Positions 12,668 to 23,681 of a DNA stretch of 64,000 nucleotides are shown here, piece by piece. Both the position numbers and the translations under genes were made by a program. The notes beneath the pieces are model-generated. The model was not told the DNA's origin, searched no databases, and was given only the letters and a program-made list of their open reading frames with translations. The stretch lies in the NCBI GenBank assembly GCA_009809945.1, contig WTPW01000852.1, positions 124,122 to 188,121 of the forward strand. The letters run 5' to 3'. How positions within the stretch are numbered: the first letter of the stretch is position 1; each line of letters begins with the position of its first letter. This DNA comes from Gigaspora margarita (lineage: Eukaryota > Glomeromycota > Glomeromycetes > Diversisporales > Gigasporaceae).

Positions 12668-13016
12668 ATTCGCAAATTTTAGTTAAATTTTAGAGCTGAT
12701 TTTCTCGATAACAAACGATTAGAATTAGCTCAAATTTTTATTGTAAATAGTCTCGATATCATACTATAACATACTAAAATTTCAGAAAATTTGACTTGAT
12801 AGTTATTGAATAATTGCTTGCATACGATAGTTGATTTTTTTAAAAAAATCGACTATCATATGCAAGCAATTACTCAATAACTATCAAGTCAAATTTTCTG
12901 AAATTTTAGTATGTTATAGTATGATATCAGACTATTTATAGTAAAAATTTGAGCTAATTCTAATCGTTAGTTATCGAGAAAATCAGCCTTAAAATTTAGC
13001 TAAAATTTGCAAATTT
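12668..13016. repeat. Long hairpin, arms of about 175 bp
   Basis: The segment GCTTGCATACGATAGTTGAT just left of 12845 is mirrored by ATCGACTATCATATGCAAGC on the right, and the pairing continues outward almost without gaps to AATTCGCAAATTTTAG / TAAAATTTGCAAATTT. This near-perfect palindrome could fold into a long stem in DNA or RNA. It looks like the core of the surrounding element or a young inverted duplication. Confidence 0.8.
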
Positions 13017-13066
13017 TTAAACTAACGATATTAATTGAATTTTTATATTATGATATATATAGATAA

Positions 13067-13352
13067 TAGGGTTCCGCAATTTGATTTGAAGTTCAAATAT
13101 TTGAATCAAATATTTGATCTAATTCAAATTCAAATTTGACTATATTTGATTTGATCAAATTCAAATCTGACCAAATTTGATTTGATTTGACAAATATTTG
13201 ATTTAATTTGAAAATTACTATTAAAAATTCAAATTCAAATCAAATTCAAATCCAAATATTTGAATCAAATCAAATTCAAATCAGAGTCAATTTGATTTGA
13301 TCAAATTCAAATTGACCCAATATTTGATTTGATTTGAATTTGAGGAACCCTA
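13067..13352. mobile_element. hAT MITE with AAATTTGA-type words (family shared with 29002)
   Basis: The ends are TAGGGTTCC and inverted GGAACCCTA. The flanking octamers ATAGATAA and ATAAATAA differ at one position. The whole body is built of CAAATTTGATTTGATT-like words in both orientations. A diverged copy with TAGAGTTCT ends is at 29002-29249. Non-coding. Confidence 0.75.
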
Positions 13353-13824
13353 ATAAATAATCGATTATAATTGATTAGTGCTAGTAATCGATTAATAACT
13401 CTTAAACAATTATAATTATTATAATCAATTAGTCTAATTATAATCGTTATATATCACTTTAAAAAATTTCGTGATATCATAAGGTACCAAATTTGGCCTT
13501 ATATAATAGAAATACCAAATTTGGCCGATGTACCAAATTTGGCCATATATAGTAAAAATACCAAATTTGGCCCATTACATAATTTTAAAATTTGGCTGCT
13601 AAAAACTTTTATTGGTCGGGACTAGGTTGTTTGCACTGTAGTTTATTACAACTGCAAAAACTGGTTTTTTTAAATTCAGGTTGATTCGGGTTTACGAGTT
13701 TATTAAATTGCAAAACTGAATTACTCAAGTTTATTTAAATTTGGGTCAAAACTGGTTTAAGTTGAAGTTGAAAAATTAAATCTGAATTGTAAAAATAAAA
13801 CTAGTTCCAACCTTTATCACACAT

Positions 13825-14984
13825 TTTACATTCTCTAATTGGCTAATTTTCCATTTTGGATTTGCACAAATAAGTGCACTTGTCACAACATATAGTCTTT
13901 TCAAATTTGTAGATCACTGCATATCTGATTGTTGTCTGATTGCATGATTGTAAAAGATTGTGAAAGATTGTAAAATGCTAAAGATTCAATATAAATATGT
14001 TATTTTCTTTGGCCATATCTATGATCATTAAAAAATTATTGCAAAATCACACAACCAGATCAGGTGATTGATTGTTCAAGTATTGTATGAGTGTGCACAG
14101 AGATCTACAAATTTGATCAAAAAGTACAAACTGTGATAAAATACTAATCTTATGAGTAACTAAGCAAAATCTATAAACAAATTATGTAAGTTGTTGAAGA
14201 AATATAATTTGAAGTCATATAATTATCTATCTATATGACATCAAATTGTATCTTTTTCATAACTTATATGATTATTATAAAATGATTAAAATGTCTAGAT
14301 TCTCACCTTTCAATCACCTGATTGTTAATCTATTGTGTGATTGTTAAGTGATTTCTAAGTCAATGAACATGTTATATTCATAATTTTTGTTAGGCATATT
14401 TATATTTGCTAAAAATTGGTTTGTAAAATTGTACAATCAGACTACAATTTTGTGATTGTAAAGGTGTGCAGTGATCAATAATTTGCTCATAAATTTTGCT
14501 CAGCTACTCAATAAGATCTGTATTTTCTATAAAGAGATTGATTTTTTTTATTTAAACCTTTTTAATAAATTTGTTAAAAAATCTGATATTTTACTATAGA
14601 GTTTTGCGATTGTTGCATAGAAAGTTATTCATATGGAACTAAATTTGTGTGAATGAGAAGTTTTGTTGATTAATTTGTAGATCCACATGTGATTATTAGC
14701 TGATTAAATATGTAATATGCAAATTATTATTTATAAGGATAGTGAGACATGTAAAATTTAGATTAAAGGATAGCTGTGCAATGCATAACACCATGCAGGA
14801 TCATGATCTGCTCTAGTGGATCACATGCATCAAGTTCAAGCTCATGCTCAAAAAGCCTATGTAAACTAGTAGCAAAAGATATAACCTCTTGGTCTTGGTC
14901 TTAGTAATTCGATTTCAATAATCACATATAAATATAGCATTAACCAGAAAATCTCTGCATCTACCAAGAAATTACCATGGCTCC
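13825..14984. other. CpG-poor AT-rich region
   Basis: No gene. Repeated GATTGTAAAAGATTG-like words and GATCAGGTGATTGATTG occur around 13930-14480. From here to about 22 kb CpG is nearly absent while TG and CA are common. Confidence 0.4.
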
Positions 14985-15222
14985 CAATAATTATTTCACT
15001 GATAGCAGATGATTAATTTGCAGACAAGTTCATTTTGTAAACAACCAATAGTTCATATAATTTGATTCTAATTCTAAACTTAATCCTAACAATAATAACT
15101 AAAAATGAACTATCAGTAAAATATATTGCTTAAGAAATGAACTTGTTCATAAATCAATCATCTATAAAATAGGTTTATTAATGAAATGTGATATCATTGA
15201 AGTGATTGTAGGTAAATTGATC
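14985..15222. mobile_element. Decayed copy of the ACCGACAA palindromic MITE
   Basis: The order of blocks in the 4884-5155 element is preserved: ATTATTTCACTGATAGCAG, GACAAGTTCATTTTG, a central AATTCTAAACTTAATCCTAA tract, AATGAACTTGTTCAT, and GAAGTGATTGTAGGTAAA. Almost every CpG of the better copy is TG or CA here (for example ACCGACAA to ACTGATAG), which fits methylation-driven decay. Confidence 0.65.
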
Positions 15223-15849
15223 AAAACAAGCTAGTTACTAAGCAAAAGAAAAACCCAAGCTCCAAAAAAAAAAAGCAGTGGCAAAAATCTGATAAAACAA
15301 TGGAACCACAAATTCAAGAAATATGTATCAAAAATTTGATGATCAAGAGTATTATTTTTGCATCATTTTTGTAATTAATAATCAATAAGATCATAATGAT
15401 AAATTTGAAATTGGTAATGCCTCTATTTCATATATCAATCATTAAAAATAATGTCACCTTACAGCATTAGTCAGGAAATTACAGATTTAACAATCATATG
15501 AATGTTCTAGAATATCTTAATAGTCACAAATTTCAAACATACTGTATCGCAATAATTGTCTGTTAAAGATTTCAGAAAATAAAAATGTCATAATAGGAAT
15601 GCATGTTGATCAATGTCTAAAAACATCCTTACTTTAAATGACAAATAACAATAAAATCACCATATTAGAAATTGAAAATCACAATTTTTTTCAAAAATGA
15701 ATAAACAAAAAGTATTACTTATACTAAAATAGGGTTTTTTAAAAGAATGATAATCGATTTTTATTACTGTAGATTATTAATAATGACACTTTTGCTAGTG
15801 GAATATTTTTGGAAAATCTCAAATATCAAAATATGATTATATGTTAAAA

Positions 15850-17240
15850 CATTAATTTTGTGACTATGTAAATTACTGTTCCAATATTATGGAGCAAACC
15901 AAACTTTGACAGTCAAAAAATTATCTCACATTACTTTTAGAGCTCAATAAAAATGTAAAATCAAAAAATTATTCTGCAAAACTAGCCAAAACTATTATTC
16001 AATTATACAAAATATATAACAATAGTGCCCAGTGATCACTAATGGGATCATCAAAGTTGCTTAAATCCAAAGAAAAGTTGGTTGATTTTATTCCATTATA
16101 TCTTCTTAATTAAGATCATTCTACAAACAAGTAAGAACCTTAAAAGACTAAAAATTAATGAACATGAATGTGTGCTTAGACATGATTTGAAGAATTTATT
16201 AAAAGATGCACTTAACAAAAATAATATGTTGGTTTCTTTATATTTTTAAATCTTTTTCTAAAGGTGAGAAATGAAAAGAAATGACCTTAGTAAAAACTCT
16301 ACATTGTTTTCTTTATGTCTTTCAAATAATTGATTTGGAAACAAAACAGGAAAAACATTCATTAAAATACTTTTTAAAAACAAGACTTTAACTTCTTTAA
16401 ATATTTTAAATAATCTACTTGTAACCAAAAAAGCTAAAGCATTTACATTTGCATTTAATAAAAATAATACTTTATTTTTTTAATACTTTCAAATAATTTT
16501 TTTAAAAGAATGATTTTATAAAATGCTCTATATAAGAACAAAACATTGATATCCTTAGATCTTGATAGAAAAAACACATTAATAAATGTTAATCTTTGTT
16601 TCAATAAGATTAGTATGGAAAGTGCAACAAAATTGGCACATGCTTTTAAAAAAAAACAAGGCTTTAACTTCTCTTAATCCTTTAGAGAATCATATTGGCC
16701 AAGGATTGTACTTTTATATTCATTTTTACAACAATAAAAATTTTATTGCACTAAAACTTCAAATTTTTGTTAGCTGATTTCTTTCACAATGTTCTACATT
16801 AAATACCTTAGATATTTTATTGAATCAATTTCAGATTAAAGGAAAAAGGCATCTGCTACAGGCCCTTGGTATCAATAATTTATTAACTTATCTTTCAAAT
16901 AATGGATTTTATAGTAAAAATAGAAATATATTAGCACAAGCTCTTTACATAAATTTCACCTTAACTAATTTAGGTATTTCAAACAATCAGTTGGTTCATT
17001 TAATACTAATAAAGAGAAATTACTAGCTAATATCTTTGTGTAAATAATATATTAACTTGGTTTAATTTTCTTATAATTGTATTGGTAAAAATAGAAAATT
17101 CTTGTTTGTAGAAACTCTTGACAAAAAATAATGCCCTAATTATTTGGATCTTTTATATATCAATTTAATTCTATAAGCAGAGAAGTTAACAAAAGTTTAT
17201 AAGGCCAAAGTTAGTACTATCAAAATGCTTTAACTCTCCT
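15850..17240 (+). pseudogene. Decayed paralogue of the F-box/RNI-LRR gene
   Basis: Fragments in order match the intact gene at 563-2323. ACTGTTCCAATATTATGGAG (VPILW of the F-box end) is near 15872. A stretch near 16110-16160 resembles the FLRTSERLK linker. Several LRR pieces follow (KNKALTSL near 16650, INNLLTYLSNNGFY near 16870, INFTLTNLGISNNQL near 16950). Stops and frameshifts are spread throughout, and CpG has nearly vanished compared with the intact gene. Two short frames (16586-16777 and 16820-17026) are remnants, not genes. Confidence 0.75.
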
Positions 17241-17707
17241 ATTATAAGTTTAATTATACATATCATTTTTATACTTTATTTATTTTTTGAAATTATAAAT
17301 TGCTTTAAAAAAATTCTTAAAAAAAATTTTATAAAAATTTGTATGTTTATATATAGAGAATTGCTATTTCTATTATAGTTATACAAATTTTCTTTTTTAG
17401 TATTCAAAATAATAAATCTAATTTTAGTCCTAACTCTAACTCCAATCTAACTCTAAAAACAATAAATAAACCTTTTTGGCCCCTAATTAAAAGTTGTAAA
17501 GCTTATTTTTCTATTTTAACAGTAGTTAAATTAATAAATCAGTCTAGTTAAGTGATTTTTTTTTATAATCTAATTTAGAGTTTGAATATTTTGCTATTTT
17601 ATTTGGTCATTTGTAAATTATTATAAGTTTGTGTTTTAATATAAATTTATTATCTATATAAATTAATATATTACAATTATATATCCAGACTATTATAATA
17701 TCTTATA

Positions 17708-17997
17708 TAGTGTTGTCACAGGACAGCTTTGGACAATGATTTGAACAATTTTGGACAATTTTTGACAATTTTGAACAATTAAATAAAGTAAAATTACTTA
17801 AAATTTTATTAAGATAACCTATTTTATTTTTAACTGGAATGTGTTCAGCACCTAAAAAATATATATATTTATATATTTTTTAGATAAATTTATTAATTGT
17901 TAAAGCCTGAACAAGCTTTGGACAATCTTGGACATTTGGACAATTTTGGTCATGAACAAGCAAAAAAGGCTGTGGACAGCCAAAATGTACAATACTG
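17708..17997. mobile_element. hAT MITE, 290 bp, TTTGGACAA words, perfect 8-bp duplication
   Basis: The left end TAGTGTTGTCACAGGACAGC and the right end, inverted, CAGTATTGTACATTTTGGC are imperfect terminal repeats. ATCTTATA flanks both sides (17700-17707 and 17998-18005). Subterminal TTTGGACAATTTTGGACAA words occur at both ends, facing each other. Non-coding. Confidence 0.85.
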
Positions 17998-18670
17998 ATC
18001 TTATATATATAATTATTATTATATATATACACTTTAATTTTGGTTTGTGCAATTTAATATTTTTGATTAGCCAAAAAATTATTTTGACATATTAATTATA
18101 ACAAAGTTACATAATTTGAAAAGCTCTAATATTCATAAACTTATCAATTTTATCTATCTAGCTTTCTATATTTCTACAAATTTCTATATGGGCAGTCAAA
18201 AGTAGAAACCAAAAAATTTGACCTTTTTTTAAAAAAATAAGTGTTTTGGATTAATTAGATATATTTTTTAAAATTAATTCTTTTTTATTTAATAATAAAA
18301 ATATAATCGATTAGTAAATTTTAAAGTTATAGTCATTTAAACTTTTAATAATAAAATCAGAAAATTCTAAAAATAGATTAATGTCTTTTATTACACAATT
18401 GTTTATATTTGGTAGTTAATTATTAAAATAGATCTATAAAAAAATTAGCCAATCAGTTGAAATAACAAACAGATTTAAAACCTAGAATTGTTATTTGTAA
18501 ATCTGTTTGTTTTTGTATAACAAAAATGCTTTGTCAATTATCACAAAACTTATAATCATCAAAATTCCTTGGTCTTACTTTTGATTGCCCATATATTAGT
18601 TATTATAATAGCCTTTGATTATCACAAAATCTGTAATAAGTATAATAATTAATATTATACATGTTGGAAC

Positions 18671-19131
18671 CAGTGTTTAAAATAGAAATTTTAATTTAAT
18701 GGTATATGCACCTGCAATATAAAAAAATACTAGTTCAAAAAAAAAACCCTGTAAAAAATTTTTATATAAAGTAAGTATTTGTAGTTATCCGGCAAACTCA
18801 TATGATCATGAAAAATTTCTTGCCATTTTTTTTCATGTATTACAATGTAATCATATGTTTATTCAAATTAAAACTCAGTGAGTGACTCCCTACCAATCAT
18901 GATCATAAATTGCTGGATGACACCATTATTTGGATTACAGTAATTTGACAAATAAATGGTATACATACCACAAAATGGCATGTACATTGGGGCATGTGTA
19001 TATATGCACTGGTTACTTCAAAAAATTCTGGATCATGCACTGTTTGTTGCACTGGCCCAATTTTAAAATACCGGTATATGCAATATAAAAAATGATAGAT
19101 CTGGATTTTTATCATGCTATTTTATACACTG
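18671..19131. mobile_element. hAT MITE, 461 bp, perfect 8-bp duplication
   Basis: Starts CAGTGTTTAAAATAG and ends inverted as ATTTTATACACTG. GTTGGAAC is repeated directly outside (18663-18670 and 19132-19139). Subterminal words GGTATATGCA...CAATATAAAA appear at both ends in opposite orientation. A 70-codon minus frame inside has no recognisable domain. Confidence 0.85.
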
Positions 19132-19323
19132 GTTGGAACATTTTTGATAGTCTCATAATTATCAAATTTGTGATTATTGTAATATTTAGATTATTTGTAT
19201 AATTAATATAGTAACATCTTGTAAATAATTATATAAAAAATTGAGATATTGTAAATCAAAAATACAGAAATAAAACATATACAGTTTCTTGTACAATAAT
19301 ATTTTAATATTATAACTACTTAT

Positions 19324-20010
19324 AGACCTTAGGGTCAATAGCTTAGCAGTTAAGCTCCGGTTATGTTAGGAGAAGCAGATTGTTTATCAGATAAATCAAT
19401 AAAGGAGTTTAAGATGGAATTATTTTCAGAGGTTACAATGCTATTACAAGGTTGCCAATCAAAGGTTGCTGGTTCAAGTCTGCCTAAGGGCAGAATTGAA
19501 TTTGTGTTAGGACCTGATTTGGAATAACTAAAATTACCAACTTAGCCATAAGGCTGTGAGAATCATATAACAGTATATCAGTAGCAGTGATCTGGCCCAT
19601 TGATGATAGTACTAGTTGTTTCTGATCTGTAACAACAGTTAGGGCTCTTCGTAGAAGTTGAGATGCCAGTGCAACTTCTAACAGTAAGCAGCGAAGCAAG
19701 GATGGCCTAGATGGACATAGGCAGAACTGAAACACCACAGAAAAACAGGGACCCAGGATGTCTATATGATGGGTGCACCCTATCCAGACTTGGATTTGCT
19801 AGGGCTAACTGTACAAACTGAGGATAAATGCACCTGAAATAGCACTATAAGTGTGTACAATTGTCAGGCTTGGGGTTAGTGGTAGTGATTAAGGTTAAGC
19901 CCTAACCACAAGTGGAAGCCTAGATGACTGCACCCTATTAACATGAACATTTGGGTCTGATGGTTGGTGGTGTACATAGTTGGAATTTGAAGTGAAGGAA
20001 AAAAATATAT
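19324..20010 (+). mobile_element. SINE-like retroposon, about 690 bp, with 17-bp target duplication
   Basis: This GC-richer island is flanked by the perfect direct repeat ATATTATAACTACTTAT (19307-19323 and 20011-20027) and ends in an A-rich tail. That is the signature of LINE-driven target-primed reverse transcription. Near the 5' end is TAGCTTAGCAGT (19339-19350), a good RNA polymerase III A box, and at 19471-19481 GGTTCAAGTCT resembles a B box. The boxes are about 130 bp apart, further than in ordinary tRNA-derived heads, so the tRNA origin is probable rather than proven. No protein-coding frame is supported; the minus frame at 19484-19738 is a shadow. Confidence 0.7.
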
Positions 20011-20189
20011 ATATTATAACTACTTATCATTTATTGTGATTTTAAACTACAAAAAAAAACATGAAATTGTTTTTTTCTAAAATCTTATTTTCAGAAATGG
20101 TTTATAAAAATTTAATATCTATTTAACAAGTAGAATTTCTGAATTCCAATTTCACTTTGTGGACTAATTTTCAAAATCAATATTTGTTA

Positions 20190-21985
20190 ATACAGACAAA
20201 CTTGAATAATGAGTAAGTTTTGTACCAAAATTTTTTTAGTAACTTATAGTATAAGTCTCAATGCTTTGAATGCAAATTAACTCAACTTTAACCAATACTG
20301 AGGTCACAAAAATAGCAAGTTTTGTAACAGAATAAAAATTCTGGTAACTTTGATACTAAACATTAAATATATGTATACTACATTAGTGAGTAAATTCTAT
20401 AATAGAATTTTTTCTAGTAATTATTAAGCTATAATAATTCCAATGCAAACTCACTTGACCTAATTATATACTACAGTAACCAGAATAGTGGGTAAGTTGT
20501 GTATCAATTTTTTAGAGTATAAATTATGATTATTCCAATAATAATCTTATTTTTAATTACTGTGTGCTGAATTAGAGTAAATTCTATAATAATAACTTAT
20601 AGTAGGAATTACAAAAATTCTAATACTGACTAACTCAATCTTAACTACATACCATAGTAACAGAAACAACCATCTTTTTAATCATAGTTACAGGTGACTA
20701 TTCATAATAGAATTGTTCTATCAAAATTTCATTTTACATTATCAGAATAGCCTTAACAAAATTTTTATATAATTTATATAGTAGAAATTACTTTATTATG
20801 ATACAACATAATAGAAATTATGATAATTCTAATGCAACCAATTCAAACTTAATCACATACTGTAATTATTGAAATAGCACATAAGTTCTATTAATGGAAT
20901 TTTTTATAGTAGATTAAAGTAGAAAATAGAATAACTCTAATATTAACTCAACCACATTAGCAATTAAGTTCTGTAACAGGATTTATTACAATAGCTTATA
21001 ATATAAGTCCATTAATTCCGATCCAACTAAGTTGAACTTAAATGCATACTGTGGTTACAGTATAGTGAGTAAGTTCCATAACAATATCTTTTATTGCAAC
21101 TCAAGATAAAATCATATTAATTTCAAATATTAACTCAATATTAACACTATATGTACTACATTAGTGAGTAAATTCTATAACAGAATTTATGGCAGTAGAA
21201 ATCATAGCAATTCCAATACAATCTCAACCTTATTCACATATCTGGTTACCAGAATAGTAAGTTTTGTCTCAGAATTTTTTTTATGCCAATTTAAAGTAGA
21301 AATTACAATAATTCTAATATCAATACAACCTTAATCATTATGTATATAGCATTAGTGAGTAAGTTTCATAACAGAATTTTATAGTAAATTATAGTAGAAA
21401 TCACAAAATTCTAAGCAATCTAACTCGATTTTAACCAAATACAATGGTAACAGAATAGTATGTTCTGCAACAGAATATTTTTTGCAGTAACTAATAAAAT
21501 CATGCTATCTCCAATACAAATTCAACACATGTGTGCTGTATTATCAAGGAAATACAATAACAGATTTTTTTTACTGTAACTTATGATAGGAATTATGAAA
21601 TTTTTAACTATGCATCATGTTAACAAAACAGCAAGTTTTGTAACAGAATTTTTATATTTATAATTAATACTGGAAATTATAATAACTCAAATATAACTCA
21701 AATATATGTACTCATTAACAATAAATTCTATAATTGAATTTTTACAATACCTCACAGTAAGTTCTGTAACAGAATTTAATCGAAATCATTACTATTGTAC
21801 TAACTCCAAAATTGCAAATACTGCAATTACTAAGTATGTTCTATAACAAAATTCTTTAAATATTAGAAATCAAGATAATTTCGATGCAATCAACTTAATC
21901 ATCGGAATAGTGATTAAGTTCTAAAGCAGAATTTTATTTAATAATTTAAAGTAAAAATCATGATAATTCATCAATCTTAACTGCT
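20190..21985. repeat. Degenerate satellite, about 95-bp unit
   Basis: About 17-18 diverged tandem units share GTGAGTAAGTTCTATAACAG, then AATTTTT, AGTAGAAATCATAATAATTC and ACTCAACTTAACCACATA. Spacing between successive GTAAGTTCT-like landmarks is mostly 85-106 bp. The array is CpG-free, so it has decayed for long or is methylated. It follows the SINE-like element directly. Confidence 0.75.
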
Positions 21986-23681
21986 GTGTGCATTGCATTA
22001 GAAAAGTATGCTGTATGAATCCAAATACCGTATAAATCCCAAATATCGTATGAATCTTAAATACCGTATAATGAATTCAAAATTCTATCTAATGATTTAA
22101 TATTTGATAGCTACATATGACTACATTAAACTATAATCAATATATTACATTATTTAATTAATCAAATACGTAATAATTAATTAATCAATTGTAATATCAC
22201 CATTGCTATGATGTAATAAAACTAATATATCCCCAACTAATCCAATCCTGACAAAATCATAACTTCAAAAATCATTTTCTTTAAATTTAGTATATTGACG
22301 AAAGTTTTTTTTTTTTTACGATAAATACAAATAACTAAGTTCTAAATAATAGTAGTTCGTATTTGTCATTATCTGAATTAAATTATAATATCGATCAACT
22401 TTTTACATATCATTCGTCCACTTCACGACAATTAAAATTGTTAAATCTTAAGAAATTGACAATAATCGAAATAAAATCATCTGAAAAAGAAAATTATTTA
22501 TTCAAAGACGCCGTAGTGGACCTAAACGAGATCCGGTTAGGGATGTCTGGATCACGCAATATCAATATGAATTGGATGATATGGATGAAACTAATTTGTT
22601 AATCGAAAGTAATAATTAATCTTTCAAATTCAGCCTTCGTTGGCAATAATAATTCATTTATTGAAAATCAGAATATGGTAATAAACCATAACACTCAATG
22701 GGTGGGTTCAAGAAATAATTACAATACAGCAAATATATTAGCTCGAATTTTTAATGAAGAATTTAATGAATAACAAAAAAGCAATAGAATAACAATTATG
22801 TAATAAATATATCAATATATATCGATACTGTATTTGACATTTGCTATTATCATTATATGTTTTTAATTATAAAAATTTTAAGCTTCATATAAAAATAAAG
22901 ATATTATTTACAATATAACAAGATTATGGCAAGTTACGAAATACAAAATTGAGTTACGGCAAATATAAAAAGTTATAATTTGAATAATTTTATCGGCACA
23001 TACGCAAGTTATAGCAAGCCGTAATTTTAAGTAAAAAGTTATGATTAGAATAACTCAGTTACGGTACGGGCCTTCCCAATTTCTCAAGTTCCGCCTGCAC
23101 CTCTAGTATAGATGCATGCCCTTAGATCATACAGTAAATAATCAACCTGATCATTAAATTACTGTGCTAAATTTTTATTTTTATAATTCTGAATTTAATT
23201 GCAGTCATCCTCCTCTATAATCACTCGGTTTGTTTTACACAAAAATATGTGCTTATAAAGATTTTACTATGATGTACTTTATAACAGTATTTTTATAAGA
23301 TTGATTAGATAGAATTTGTGTTTATATAGGTGATTATAAAGGAGTACGACTATATGATATATTGCAATTTTTGTAATTACGAAACGATAATATTTTTGTA
23401 AATTGAATTATTTTAGCATTTAAACTTATTAAGTTTGTAACGCAAATAGTGATAATATAGTGAAAAATAAAATTTATACTTTATTCGAAAAGCTCCAACG
23501 CAGATAATAAATGAACCTAAAATATGAGTGTAGTTGAGCTAAAATTTTTGGCTGGTATCCAAAATAAACCAATGAATAAACAACAATTTTTTAGCAGAAT
23601 AATCGAAATTTCTATAAAATTCATAAAAATATAACGCACAGAATTTGTGCATAATTTATTTCAATTTGCACCATACAAATA
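21986..23681. other. Region between satellite and oxidase gene
   Basis: CpG returns at about 22000, where four words like ACCGTATAAATCC sit in tandem (22010-22075). At 22910-23060 there is a cluster of AAGTTACGGCAA-like words, possibly a transposon end. A coding remnant at 22485-22772 is listed separately. The rest is AT-rich and featureless. Confidence 0.4.
22485..22772 (+). pseudogene. Possible coding remnant, unknown protein
   Basis: Two consecutive stretches look protein-like. One frame reads RSGPKRDPVRDVWITQYQY followed by ELDDMDETNLLIESNN and a stop at about 22620. Then, in another frame, NSAFVGNNNSFIENQNMV ... TANILARIFNEEFNE ends at about 22772. Codon use and CpG presence look coding. 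I do not recognise the family. A shift or a missed intron lies between the two parts (only about 25 bp could be removed, too short for an intron). An overlapping frame at 22363-22602 is in a different register and is less convincing. Confidence 0.35.

Larger units (their letters stand above)
12087..13641. mobile_element. Inverted-repeat element with subterminal AAATTTGGCC array, about 1.55 kb
   Basis: The ends CTACATTGCAGACAACCTAG and, inverted, CTACAGTGCAAACAACCTAG continue as CGACCAATAAAA, giving about 34 bp of terminal repeat. Next to each end lies an array of AAATTTGGCC words (about 12300-12470 and 13480-13590), a likely transposase-binding array by analogy with other DNA transposons. No coding capacity. 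It lies inside the 11227-13816 hAT element and hosts the 12668-13016 hairpin and the 13067 hAT MITE. Two ambiguous bases fall in it. Confidence 0.6.
11227..13816. mobile_element. hAT-type element, 2.6 kb, with perfect 8-bp duplication
   Basis: The ends are TAGAGGTTGGAACT on the left and the inverted AGTTCCAACCTTTA on the right, with TCACACAT directly repeated outside (11219-11226 and 13817-13824). Subterminal arrays of AATTTAATAAAACC-like words lie at 11250-11395 and their counterparts at 13660-13810. No transposase is visible, so it is non-autonomous. It has swallowed later insertions: the 245-bp MITE at 11527, the AAATTTGGCC element at 12087-13641, and, inside that, a long hairpin and another hAT MITE. 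Confidence 0.8.

Noticed and set aside
19324-19490. A functional tRNA gene
   Set aside because: A- and B-box-like motifs are present but too far apart, and no cloverleaf can be drawn. The SINE interpretation with a 17-bp duplication is better.
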